Assembly (NCBI RefSeq): GCF_014805685.1
Contig: NC_060907.1
Coordinates: 3,018,697 to 3,082,696 of the forward strand
Source: Silurus meridionalis
Lineage: Eukaryota; Chordata; Actinopteri; Siluriformes; Siluridae
DNA: 64,000 nucleotides
Direction: 5' to 3'
Each line of letters opens with the position of its first letter. Position 1 is the first letter of the stretch. Position numbers and translations under genes: made by a program. Of the stretch, positions 1 through 12,044 are shown piece by piece. Below the pieces are notes generated by a model. That model was not told the origin of the DNA. It worked only from the letters and a program-made list of their open reading frames with translations, and made no database searches.

Positions 1-113
1 GTTTATTATTAACATTTGCGATGACCAACATGTAAAAATGTAAACTGTTCTCAACAAGTAAAATAAAATACCTGCTTATAAATGGGCTGATATATATATA
101 TATATGCAGCTGT

Positions 114-750
114 CCAGAGGTGGCAAAAGTACACACATCCTTTAATTAAGTAGAAGTACAGATACTCATGTTTTAAAATACTCGGGTAAAAGTTGAAGTA
201 TTGATTATACTTTTTTACTCAAATGAAAGTAAAGAAGTCTTGGCTCTGACATGTACTTAAGTTAAAACTAGTTATTACTTCTACCTGTTTAAGTGTCACA
301 TATCATGATATTAACGATAGATGATCAGGAATGTGTCTGTTCTCAGTCATGTTTACATCACTGACTCCCTCTGTCTCATCTACGTTACCTTTACTCCCTG
401 TTGCTTTCTGCCTGCTGATTCTTAGCTTCGTAAACTAGTCTACATCTGTGGTGAGTGAGAGTCAGGACTTTATACACCAGTGGTTTAAAAAAGACGCGCA
501 ATGACAGAAAATCGGTTGATTGGCTGAAATCGGTGCGCAGTGAAAATAAAAATATTAACATTTCACCAAATCAATGGATTAAAAGTAACAAGCCAGTTTT
601 AAAATGTAAGGAGTAGAAAGTACAGATATTTGTGTAAAAATCTAATGAGTAAAAGTAAAAAGTTGTCTGAAAAATAGTAAAGTACTGATACCAAAAAAAT
701 CGACTTAAGTACAGTAACAAAGTATTTGTACTTCGTTACTTCCCACCTCT
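114..750. mobile_element. Non-autonomous hAT element with 8-bp target duplication
   Basis: The ends form an imperfect inverted repeat (CAGAGGTGG at left, CCACCTCTG side at right). It is flanked by the perfect 8-bp duplication gcagctgt at 106-113 and 751-758, the hAT target length. Interior is AT-rich with no transposase. The sequence rich in AAGTAC and TACTT is a repeat family also seen near 5820 and 62815. Confidence 0.8.
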
Positions 751-904
751 GCAGCTGTAATAGCTCCTTCACCCCACCAGAGAATTGAACACTTCTAGTT
801 CATAGGTCACTTTCTGCTTATAGAAATGTGTATCATCTTCTGCAATTATACAGTTCTGAATTGTCCACATTTGATGCTATATAATTAATATGGTTGGTGA
901 AGTG

Positions 905-2940
905 TCAAATCAAATCAAATCAAATTTTATTTGTCACATACACATACATACAGGGTACGACATGCAGTGAAATGCTTTTAACGACGGTCCGGCATGAGGG
1001 AGTAAAATAGGGTAAAAAGGAGAATAAAAATATAAATATAATAACAAAATTTAAAGAAAAATATAATAAGAAAAAGAAGGCAGATAAATAAAGATATAAA
1101 GATATATAAATATATATGTATATATACATATACATATATACATTATGGTGTGGTGTAAAGTGTGCTTGTGCGGAATGGTGTGGTATAAAAATAAGACTAA
1201 AAAAATATGAAAATAATATGAAAAAAAAAATATGAAATGTAAAGTGCACTGTGCTGTGCAAGTCCAGTGTATAATGTGCCGTAGCACGAAAAGTGTAATT
1301 GTGCAGGGGAAAAAGGGTGATGATGGAGAGAGTGGGCCAGTTTTTAGATCCTGGGTGTTTCCTGGTTTAAACACCGAATGGCCTGTGGGAAGAAGCTCCT
1401 CCTCATTCTCTCTGTGTTCGCCTTCAGAGAGCGGAAGCGTTTCCCTGAACACAACAGAGAAAAGAGTCCATTGTTGGGATGGCTGAGGTCCTTCACAATC
1501 TTCCTGGCTCTGGTCCTGCACCGCGTGCCGTAGATGTCCTGCAGGTCAGGGAGCTAGGTGTGGATGGTACGTTCAGCTGAACGCATTACCCTCTGGAGGG
1601 CTCATCTGTCCTGCATGGTGCTGTTCCCAAACCAGGAAGTGATGTTACCCGTCAGAACACTCTCAATGGTGCAAGTGTAAAAAGTCTTAAGCACCTGAGA
1701 GGGTAGTTTAAACTCCCTTAAGCGTCTCAGATGGTACAGACGCTGCCGGGCCTTCTTCACCAGGGTGTTGATGTGACAGGACCAAGACAGGTCCTGTGTG
1801 ATGTGAACACCCAGGTACCGGAAACTGTCCACTATTTCCACTGGAGTCCCGCAGATGTTTAGCGGTTGGTATGACCGCTCCTGCTTCGTGCTGAAGTCCA
1901 CGATCAACTCCTTAGTCTTGCTGACATTCAGGAGAAGGTTGTTCTCCTGGCACCATCTCTCCAGGTTTTTAACCTCCTTTAGGTAGGCCATCTCGTCGTT
2001 GTTGGAGATCAGGCCCACCACAACGGTGTCGTCAGCAAACTTGATGATGGTTGTGGAGTTGGACAGACAGTCATATGTGTACAGTGAGTACAGCAGGGGG
2101 CTCAGAACACAACCCTGGGGAGCTCCAGTGCTGAGGGTGAGGGTGGATGAGGTGTGTTTTCCCACCTGTACAGCTTGTGGTCTGTCCGTCAGGAAGTTTG
2201 AGATCCATTGACAGCGGCAGGCTGAGTCCCAGGACCTCCAACTTAGGGTGAGTGTGGAGGGAATTACCGTGTTAAACGCTGAACTGTAGTCCATGAACAA
2301 CATCTTTGTGTAATTCCCGTTTCTTTGGTCCAGGTGGCTGATTGTAGTGTGGAGAAGATGTGCAATTGCGTCCTCAGTCGAACGGTTCTGACGGTACGCA
2401 AACTGTAGTGGGTCCAGTGTGTCCGGTAGTGAGGCAGTAATAAAGTCTCTGACCAGTCTCTCAAAGCGCTTCATCACTACTGAGGTCAGAGCTACAGGGC
2501 GGTAGTCATTGAGGCAGGCGGGCTGGGGTTTCTTCGGGACAGGGACAATGGTGGACTGTTTGAAGCATGAGGGGACAACAGACTGTTCCAGAGAGAGGTT
2601 GAATATCTCAGTGAACACCGGTGCTAGCTGGTCAGCGCAGGCTTTCAGAACCCGACCTGTGATTCCATCTGGTCCTGCTGCCTTCCTGGTATTCACTCTC
2701 TTGAATGCCCTCCTCACGTCATGCTTCACTCTCTTGAATGCCCTCCTCACGTCATGCTCCGAGATGGTGAATGTGTTTACCTCTCTGGCTCTCTCAACGT
2801 ACATGCTGGTTGTGCCACTAGCGCGCTAGCGTGGTTAGCTGCAGCCTCGAAATGAGCGTAAAAGGTGTTTAGCTCATCTGCCAGAGAAGCGTCCGCATTC
2901 ACTATTCTGGAAGATGGTGTTTTATAGTCCGTTATTGTCC
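905..2940 (-). mobile_element. 5'-truncated L2/Rex-like LINE
   Basis: Minus-strand non-LTR element whose 3' end carries repeated tcaaa units at 905-925, a typical LINE tail. It holds a reverse transcriptase frame and a broken C-terminal part (about 1300-1600), with no endonuclease. It ends about 70 bp before the first C3-like exon, so it sits in the intron. Confidence 0.8.
1602..2804 (-). pseudogene. LINE reverse transcriptase, truncated and broken
   Basis: About 400 codons. Recognisable motifs: AGPDGI near residue 37, [26 protein letters not shown], the Mg-binding FADDTVVVG block, and [19 protein letters not shown] downstream. A nine-residue in-frame tandem duplication ([10 protein letters not shown] twice) lies near the N-terminus. 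The frame ends in a stop at 1602 and homologous C-terminal sequence goes on in another frame. The clade is CR1/L2/Rex-like from the motif spacing; the exact family needs a library search. Confidence 0.75.
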
Positions 2941-3011
2941 TATTTACCTACCTTCTGAAGGTAAATATATTTGTAGTTATTACACTGCTTTTGTTGTTCC
3001 CAAACTAACAG

Positions 3012-3141
3012 ATCTGGGACATTGTAGAACAGCATGACATCGGCTGTACAGCTGGAAGTGGGAAAGATGCTATGGGTGTTTTCTATGATGCAGGCCTGCT
3101 GTTCATAACACAGACCGCAGGAAGCACTGCCGAGCGAAGAG
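3012..3141 (+). CDS. c3: C3-like exon (human exon 15 equivalent), linker
   Basis: Acceptor aacag, donor gtatgg. Encodes [12 protein letters not shown] followed by [16 protein letters not shown], the conserved C3 linker before the beta/alpha cleavage site. 130 nt, leaves phase 1, and joins the next exon to give Val. No earlier exon is visible between 1 and 3011, so the MG1-MG6 part lies off the left edge. Confidence 0.88.
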
Positions 3142-6100
3142 GTATGGCACATGCCCGACACTTAACACAGACTTTCGCAATGAAACTCATGAGTGCTTCA
3201 GTCTCATGGTAAATGCACGAAGAGTCTTACAAACTCATCAGTATCAACACTTGTCAGCAGTTACAGAACAAATTACCAATGAGTACTACTGTGTATAAAT
3301 ATTTAGAAATTTTGAATTGGATGCCATGGAATATTCTGACAGAAAGTGTAAAAGATGAATGACCATCTACATTACAATTCTATAAAAAAAAATGTCCAGG
3401 CCACGTGACAAGTGCAAATTTCTCTAAATTTTTCAAATAAAATCTTCAGTAGTTCTCCAATAAAAACACTGTCCTACATTGATATCTCCCTGACAGTGAG
3501 CCATTATTCTTCTCACCTCTTTTTTTCTTGCCATTTTATAATTGGAGTAGCAATGAAACTACCTTTAGTGTCAGGATTATATCCCTGGATTATACTTCCT
3601 ATCAGCCACTGGACTTCCATGGTTCATGTTACATGACTGTTTCAACGTGAAATACATTGCACCTGGTCTTACATTTGTAGTTTGTGGTCATTGATTTTAG
3701 TTAAGGCCAGGTCTTTATGCTTTATGCTTTATGGGTTTCTTTGTAACATTTGTGGGTTTTGCTTTTTTATACAAATTTTACATGTTCTCCACCTTAATGT
3801 AAGGCTGTCTTCTTTAAGATGGTGATAAATATGAAAATGTAATATAATATTATATAAAAGAAAATCAGAGATTTCTCCTGCTTAATTTGTTTATCTTTTC
3901 ATTGACAAAGTCACCACCTGTGCACCTGACTCGAAAAGAAAGCGGCGTGCCATCACCAAATCGGAGCTCATAAGCACTTTAGGTTAGTACTATTTATAAA
4001 AAAAGAAAAAAGAAAAAAAGAAGGGACTTCATACTTTTTTTTTCTTCACACGTTTTACTGTATATAATAGATAATGAAATATAATTAATGTGCATGGTGA
4101 CTCATTTTTTTCCAACTCAGTGAGCAAGTACAATGATAAGCTAAAGAAGTGTTGCAGGGACGGATTGGTGGAAAACCTTCTGGGTTATACATGCGGGCGA
4201 AGAGCTGAATACATCGAGGGTGAAGTTGAATGCCGCCAAGCCTTCTTGCATTGTTGCCAGAGACTTGCTGATGTAAGAAAAGCAGCTGTGCAGGAGGAAC
4301 TGCACTTTGCCAGAAGTAAGTTACAGTAGCATTCTAAAGATTCAACAATGCATTATGGGGGAACAAAAGAAAAATGGGTAGGAGGTTTAGAGATGTGGTA
4401 AATGTGATGACTCCTGGTAATGTTTTTACCACTAGATTTTAGGTTGTGTTATTGGGAATTTGTGATAATTCAGCTACAGAAACAGAGCAAAGCGAGTTGT
4501 GTGCCCACTCATCAGGATTGGGGAGCAGCTTGCCGCACTCAAAAGCTCAGTAATAGGCCAGACCTAAAGACAATAATCTTGGCCAAGAAGTCGTCCGGTG
4601 GCTGGTGCACCCAAGACCATGGAGTGTTGCCCCTATGGGGAGGAGCATGAGAAATTCTCAGAGAGAAAAGTCTTCTTATTTATGTTTAATCACCACATTA
4701 TCTGTGTAAAGCTGCTTTGAGACAATGTTCATTGTTAAAAGCGCTATACAAATAAAAATGAATTGAATTGAATTGAATTCTTCCCGGCACCCTCAGGGAA
4801 CCGCTGTACTATCTGGGTTTTCCACAAGGGCTGCGGTCTCTAGCAAAATGTTACATGTTTAGTTGCCTCCTGTCACATTTTAGAACACCGAACACCTAAC
4901 CTCCCCCAGTAAAGTGTAGTGTCAAAATTAGTGCACCTTTCAGAGAAACTGGCAACATGAAAACTATTGCCAAGCATCTCATTGTGGGTTGAAAGGTTAA
5001 TAGAGAAGGGCTGCATGATCGTTTGCGCATCATACTCCGGATTTCAATGGCATGGAATCCACTACCGTAAAACCGGCGCTAACGTGATTGTTGACACAAG
5101 AATTGCAAGCTCTTCTGAAGGGGCTGTTCAGACAGAAAGTCAAGCTACTACAGCCGGTATTTTCTACTTCCCAAAAAAAACATACAGGTTGAAAATGCTG
5201 ACAGTCAAGGGGACTGCATTTCAGATCCAATCAAAGGACTGGTTTGGGAGAATCTGCATCAAGGATGTGTACTGCCATAGAATCTTTTTTGCCACAACTC
5301 AGGAAGTCCTTGAGGTTCACTTTTGGGGCTGAAGCTTACCAGTATCAGGCTTTTCTCTTCAGCCTAGATTTGTCACTCAAATATTCCCTGATTCTGTAAT
5401 ACGTATGAAAGTTAGAAGAGGTGCAGTTTTTCTGGTATCACCACATTAACCGTCCGTGTGGAAACAAAGGTTCCGTTTGGTGTCCTGCTAATTTAAGTAA
5501 TTTAAAACACCATAATTATTTTTAACGTTTACAAGAATATTTTGTCTTCATGCTTTATGTTGAGTTTGGTTTCACAAATAATAAACATACATTTGCATAA
5601 AACATCAATATTTGTCCATGTGCATGTTGATTAGAGTATTAAAAAAATTTGAAAAGTATTCATTTAAGGTACATTTAAAATAGATAGAAATGTGAGATTA
5701 AGTCAAGGATTAATCATGACAATCATGCTATTAATTGCAATTAAGTATTTTAATCAAGTGACAGCCCTAATATTTATATATAATGTGAGGTCCAGTTACC
5801 AGTGTGACACTAAAACAGGTAGTAGTAATGGCAACTTTTTACTTAAATACATGTCAGAGCCCAAACTTCTTTACTTTAACTTCAGTAAAAAAGTCAATAC
5901 CTAAACTTTTACCAGGATCTTTTAAAACATGGGTATCTGTACTTCTACTTAAGTGAAGAATGTGTGTACTTTTGCGCTGGCCAAGATGTCCAGGAAGGAT
6001 GTTTTACTGGAAAAATTGCAAAAAGTCAATGCCATCTAATTTCTCTCTTAAATTTTTTGTGCATATGTTTTATGGATATGCTATGCTATGCGAAATAATA

Positions 6101-9100
6101 ATAAGAAACAATCAAGGCAAAGTCTAAGTAGTTAGTTTGAAACAGGAGAATGTGGAATTACGATAAAAAAAAAAAATTTTTGGCTTGATTTAATTTAATC
6201 ATAATCTTCATCTTTGTGTTTTGTATCCTGGTAAGTGTGGCCATTACAGTGACCTGTATCACTTGGGACCTATATAATATACTGTCTGGTTACAGCTCTA
6301 ATAGAAATATAATATGAACTGTTTATACTGTATTACGATGCATGTTAAATGTAATATACAAAGGATTTTTTCCATATTATTTAAGGTGAAGAGAAAGAGG
6401 CAAATGAGATGTCTGATGAAATTACATCACGTTCAGTCTTCCCTGAAATCTGGATGTGGGACAAAGAGGATATTCCCAGGTATGGATGAAAAAAAAAATG
6501 GTCAGTAGGAATTTTTTGTGCATTGCAGTATTAATGGCATTTTTCTTACAACTAAGCAAAAGTGATTAATACAATCATTGTACAAAATGATTCACAAATC
6601 AGTTGAGTTTGAGTGACTTTCCAAGAGTATGCATTTTAGTGTCTTAGTCTAATGGAAAAAAAGCTCATACCTTCAGCAAACTCAGAGAAGAGCAAACCTT
6701 TATATTCTAAGGCACAAGGCTGGCACGCTGGCAGTCTGTCACAGCGAGGTTTTAACAAACTATGAGCCGCTTAAAAAAAAAGTCTATAGTGATTGCATTG
6801 TGGAAAAATACTGAAGCGCGAACAAAAAGGAAAACAAAGAAGTAAAAACATGAATCCAAAAACACAAATGCAAAGAATCCAAAGAAAGCAGTGCAAAAAT
6901 ATTTTGAAAAGAGAAAGCAGACAGAAGCCAAAAATACAAACTGGCATGATTAACAAACCTTAACAGGTGGCAGCTACCACAGGGACATACAGGTAAACAT
7001 AATGGCACAGGTAACAATAATCAAACAATTATATTATTTATACACAAAGTCTAACAATATCCAGCTGGGTGCAATCACGGCCAACTGGACAACCTGATGC
7101 CATCTTGTGGTGGAACTGGGAACACATGGGATATCCTCCAGATCCAGACATCTCTAAAAACATGTTCTCCAGGTTAATAAAAGGGAATATGCAAGCATTA
7201 TTAAATATTTTATCAATAATACTTCTATTAAATTTTTTTATAAGAAACCTTACCTGTAACATACCTGTTATTCACTACAGCGATTTCAGCTGTAGTGTAT
7301 GACCCAGATACAAAGGAGGTACAAGGAAGTGCAAGTAGCCCTTGTGCAGAATTAATTAATTAACCACAGTGAGGCAACATATTGCATCCCATGCAATTAC
7401 TGTTTCTCCACACAGTGGTACTAATGTGAAAATTCGAGATGTTACCCTACCAGAATCCATCACCACCTGGGTGCTCACTGCTGTCAGTATTTCACAGGAA
7501 GGTAAGTAGGTTCAAATTCATATTGCGCCAATAATCAGGCAAGTAACCTCTTATTGTGTTTCTGCAACAAATATTTTGATTGAATCTTTTTTCTTTTGCT
7601 AGTAAAAAGCTCATTTGTTCAAATTTGTATTAAAATATCTATTTATAAATAATATTTGTTTTGAGAACAAAATCCCTCGCAAAAAAATAAAATACTTATT
7701 GTTTCCTGTGTTCTTAGGTATTTGTGTGGCAAATCCATTTGAGCTGATAGTTAAGAAGAACTTCTTTATTGATCTGAAATTACCGTACTCTACCTCAGTC
7801 AACGAACAAATAGAGATCAAAGTGGTTATCCATAACTTAAACAACAAGCCCATGAAAAAGGTTTTTTGTCAGCAAAACATATGCCTTCTTATTTTTTTTT
7901 GTACAGAATTCTATGCTCAGTTGGCAAAGGCAACAATGGCATGTAGAACAATAATTATTCTTAATGTTACACAGGTCTATGTGGAGCTGAAGGAGACAGA
8001 AGATATATGCAGCATGGCCAGCTTTAAGGAGAAGTATCGCACAACTGTCAGCGTTGATAAACAATCGTCCAATGCGGTTTCTTTTGTCATTATTCCTCTT
8101 AAGGCAGGAAACCACAAAATCGAGGTGAAGGCCTTTGATCTAGTATCACAAGTGACAGACGGAGTGGCGAAAGATTTAAAAGTAGTGGTAAGCTATTAAA
8201 ATGATTTATTGTAAAAAAGAATGAAAAAATGTGTTATTTCTGGTAAACGTAAACAAATTATTGGACACCTAAACATCACATCTATATGTTTAAAATTTTA
8301 ATTTCAAAAACACTGGACATTCCTTACAGGGAGTTTTGTTCTTGAACTTGACAAGCAAAAATATTTGAATATCTTAAGCATAGTCACATTTCCTGTGGTT
8401 GATGTTAAACTTCTTTCAAGTCATTTTTACTTCTCATAAGCTTGAGATTTTGCAAATTTTAAGCATTTACTTTTAAAACAGAAGGAACATTATTTAACAA
8501 AGGTTTACTTTTACTTTTCAGCATATACATGCACACACAGCATTGTTTTTTAAATCTCTTTCTCAAGGCTCTTGTCTCTCTTACATTTTGTCCCTTCTAT
8601 CACTCCGTGAAATAGAGTGTGTTCAAAACATAGCGTAGTGTGTGATCCTGACAATTCAGTTACATTTACATTGATTGCATCAAACAGACGTCCTTATCCA
8701 GACCGGTTACAGTTATCTTAGTTATACAGCTGAGCTGTTGATGGTTGAGGGCCTTGCTCGCGAGCTCAACAGTGGCAGCTTGGTGATGCTGGGATTGAAA
8801 CCCATGGCCTTCTGGTTAAAAGTCCAACACCTTATCCACTGAGAAACCACCATTTCCAAATTCTTCCTCCCCCTATTCAAACTTTAAACTGTTTGTTCGA
8901 CCATGCCCCACTTCCAAATAACCCCACCACCCAATTTAGGCCAGGGAACCATCGTTCTGCATCCAGAGAGAGAGAGAGAGAGAGAAGGGAGAAAGGTTAA
9001 GCTGCCCTGTTATACAACACCAGATGGTCCTTCACCAGCTGGACCAAGGCAAACTTTATAATTCCCTCTGGTAGTTAAGCATTTGCTGAGTTAATGCAAA

Positions 9101-12001
9101 TGAGCTGAGTTTGCAGAACATAGGGAAAAGAAAACCCTGACAGTGCTGTTTCAGAATGCAGTGGAAATATCCCACTTCATGTCTAGGTGCTCCAAAGGTT
9201 GGATGATTGGGAGCAACAGCTGCAGGTGGACAGTCCATTCTGCAACAGGCTTCAGCAGTATTTTTGTGCATTATAATAGATTCTTCATTATTATCCTGCA
9301 AACCCATCTTGCTAGACAATGTGGTGTGTGGCCACCAAAGCAGCCACTAGTTTACAATCTTCCTGGACCAGGAACCAAATCACCTGATAGTCCTCCAACT
9401 GAGCTTGGAGCAAAACATCTCTAGGTTATGTATGTAACCCTAGTTCCCAGAGAGAACGAGACGCTGTGTTGCAACGCTTTGGGAATACCTCGCGTTGTCC
9501 AAGCTCTGAACTATGTGTAAAATCCGGTCAATAGGCAAGTTGTGATGTCATTGGGGGCAACGTAAACCAGGAAGCTACAAAATGGCTAAGCGATGGTATT
9601 GACATTAGCTTCTGACAAAGAGAAGGTAAGTGCCGTAGGGATGCAGGGAGTGTGGCCCGGGGACACAGCATCTCATTCCCTCTGGGAACTAGGGTTAGGG
9701 TTAGGGTTAGGGTTACCTAGAGATATTCCCCATTAGACTCGAGCTGCGTCGCACAATTTGGGAACGAGTGTCCAATCATGCCACACTGACCAGACCCTGC
9801 TTAGTGTGTGAGAGCTTCACATCCAGAATGTAGGACAAGGGAGCCAGTTTGGCTCTAAGGTCAAGGTCGTAAAATCTGACAACGGTCAGCGTTGTGGATG
9901 AGCTCATAGCGTTGCAGATGTCCTGGATTCAGGCTGTAAAGGCTGCCACACTCCGAGTGGAGTAAGCCTTGACACAGAGCGGAGCAGACTAAAGTCAGGG
10001 CAGAGGACTTGTAAGATGATGAGCATCCACAATCCACCTACCGAGAGTCTGCTTATTGGCAGGGCCAAACAGTTTCTCCAACTTATCCACGGACTTGTGA
10101 TATATTGTTTTTTCCTTAAAATATGTGAATAAACATATTCTCAGTTCAAATATTTAATATATTTTCTATGTTCTATTTAAACTATGATTCATTTTTTTGC
10201 AGTTGGGCTTGTAGAATGAAGTTAACAAGCACATTTTGGGAATGAGGTTACAGGCTACATGTAACCAGTTGAAGATTATTGCAGCAGGATGAAAAATATT
10301 TTATAGTGTTTGGATTGTTAGTAAAACACCATTTTCTCGTTTGTACTCTGTGTTTCTTGGTTCTGGTGCATGGGAAAGACTCAGGGCATTTTGACGTATA
10401 CAGGAGAGGTCACTTTAATATTAGAGCCTGACAAGCACGGTGAGTAAACACTCTTCTGTTTTTGTTATTTCAGCATGCTTTTGCCTACCAGATTTCAGGA
10501 GCAAATAATATTAGGGTAATAATAATCTCTGTCATGCTGCTTCTCTTTATCTGGCAGGAGGACGGCAGCGATCGGATATTAGTAGGCCATTCCTGAAGAA
10601 CCAAATGCCAGACACAGATGCTCACACCTACATAGCTGTTAGAGGTAATGTTTCTTTGGTTAATAAGCACACATCATCAATACACAGGGTGCTGCTCAAC
10701 AAAACTCATCTCATGGAAGATACACACAGCTGTTTGATCCTTAACACTTCCTCTGCCTCTGCTCTCCGTTCACAAACCAGTGCTTGACCACTCCCCTGTT
10801 GCCACACTCTGATCAATGAGTTTACATTTAATAACAACAATGTAGAGTGATAACAAGTAGCAAGTAACAATAGTTAGAGGATAAGGAGTATGGGTTAGGG
10901 AATGGGGTTTAGGGACTATGGGCCCAGTGGCGCTATCTGGTGGCCAGAAAACAAAAGCACTTTCACAATGTCCCAGATCCTGACACCTGATCCATTTTAG
11001 GAAAAACTAATTTTCTAAAAGTTACAATAAATAAATATAAATAATTTTACACTTATACTTTAAAGATTACATTTACTCTCAATTATGTGCAGGTATTTGC
11101 CCTGCTTTTGGTGTAAGCAAGGAATTTAAAAAAATCTGTTAGTCTCTATTTGTACAAAAAAATTATAATTTTAAACAAACATAATGTAAGTGAGTTTGAG
11201 AAAGATCAGACAGACGTCTGCATAAATAAAGCATTATTTTACTAGACCTGTATTTAAATGTGATTTAATGATATTTGACCACTGGGTGTTACGTATTATT
11301 CAACCAGGTACAATAGTCTGTGGTTTGTGGTCCTTACAGGCAGGCCTTTGTCGCAGATGATTGAGGAAGCAATCAGTGGTAGAGGTCTAGAAACCCTTAT
11401 TAAACAGCCATCAGGCTGTGGAGAGCAAAACCTGATGGCCATGGTCCTGCCTCTAATCGCAACACATTACCTGGACAAAACCAACCAGTGGAGTGATGTG
11501 GGGGTGGACAAACGTGTCGAAGCGCTCGGTTACATCAGTACAGGTTGGATATAAAGCATTAAACTGGTATTTTCCATTTTCAGCATTGTGCAATAGACGG
11601 AAGCTGGTGCCCACCAGTGCTACACACCGAAATGCACATATATAGAAAGACTAAACTACAGAGATGAGAACTAGTGTTAAGGCTTCTGCTCATTGTCTCT
11701 TGTTTCTTTATCGCAGGCATTCAGACGGAGCTTACATATCAACAGGACGATCATTCCTTTGGCATGTGGCCAGTCTCAAAAGGCAGCACATGGTTAGGTT
11801 TTTTTAATTATTTTTTTTATTTTATTTTATTTATAATTATTCATGGGTAATTGTTATCATTGTTGTTATATTGTTTAATTGTTATTATATTGTATTGTTC
11901 AAACTCCACTTGTTTCCTGAACATAATTTTAATAAACACAATAAACAATAAAATAAATTCTTGAGATCCAAAATGATGAAATGTTGAGAAAACAACTCCA
12001 G

Positions 12002-12044
<43 letters not shown>

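Noticed and set aside
1232..1486. Plus-strand frame over the LINE 3' region
   Set aside because: Shadow of the minus-strand LINE C-terminus.
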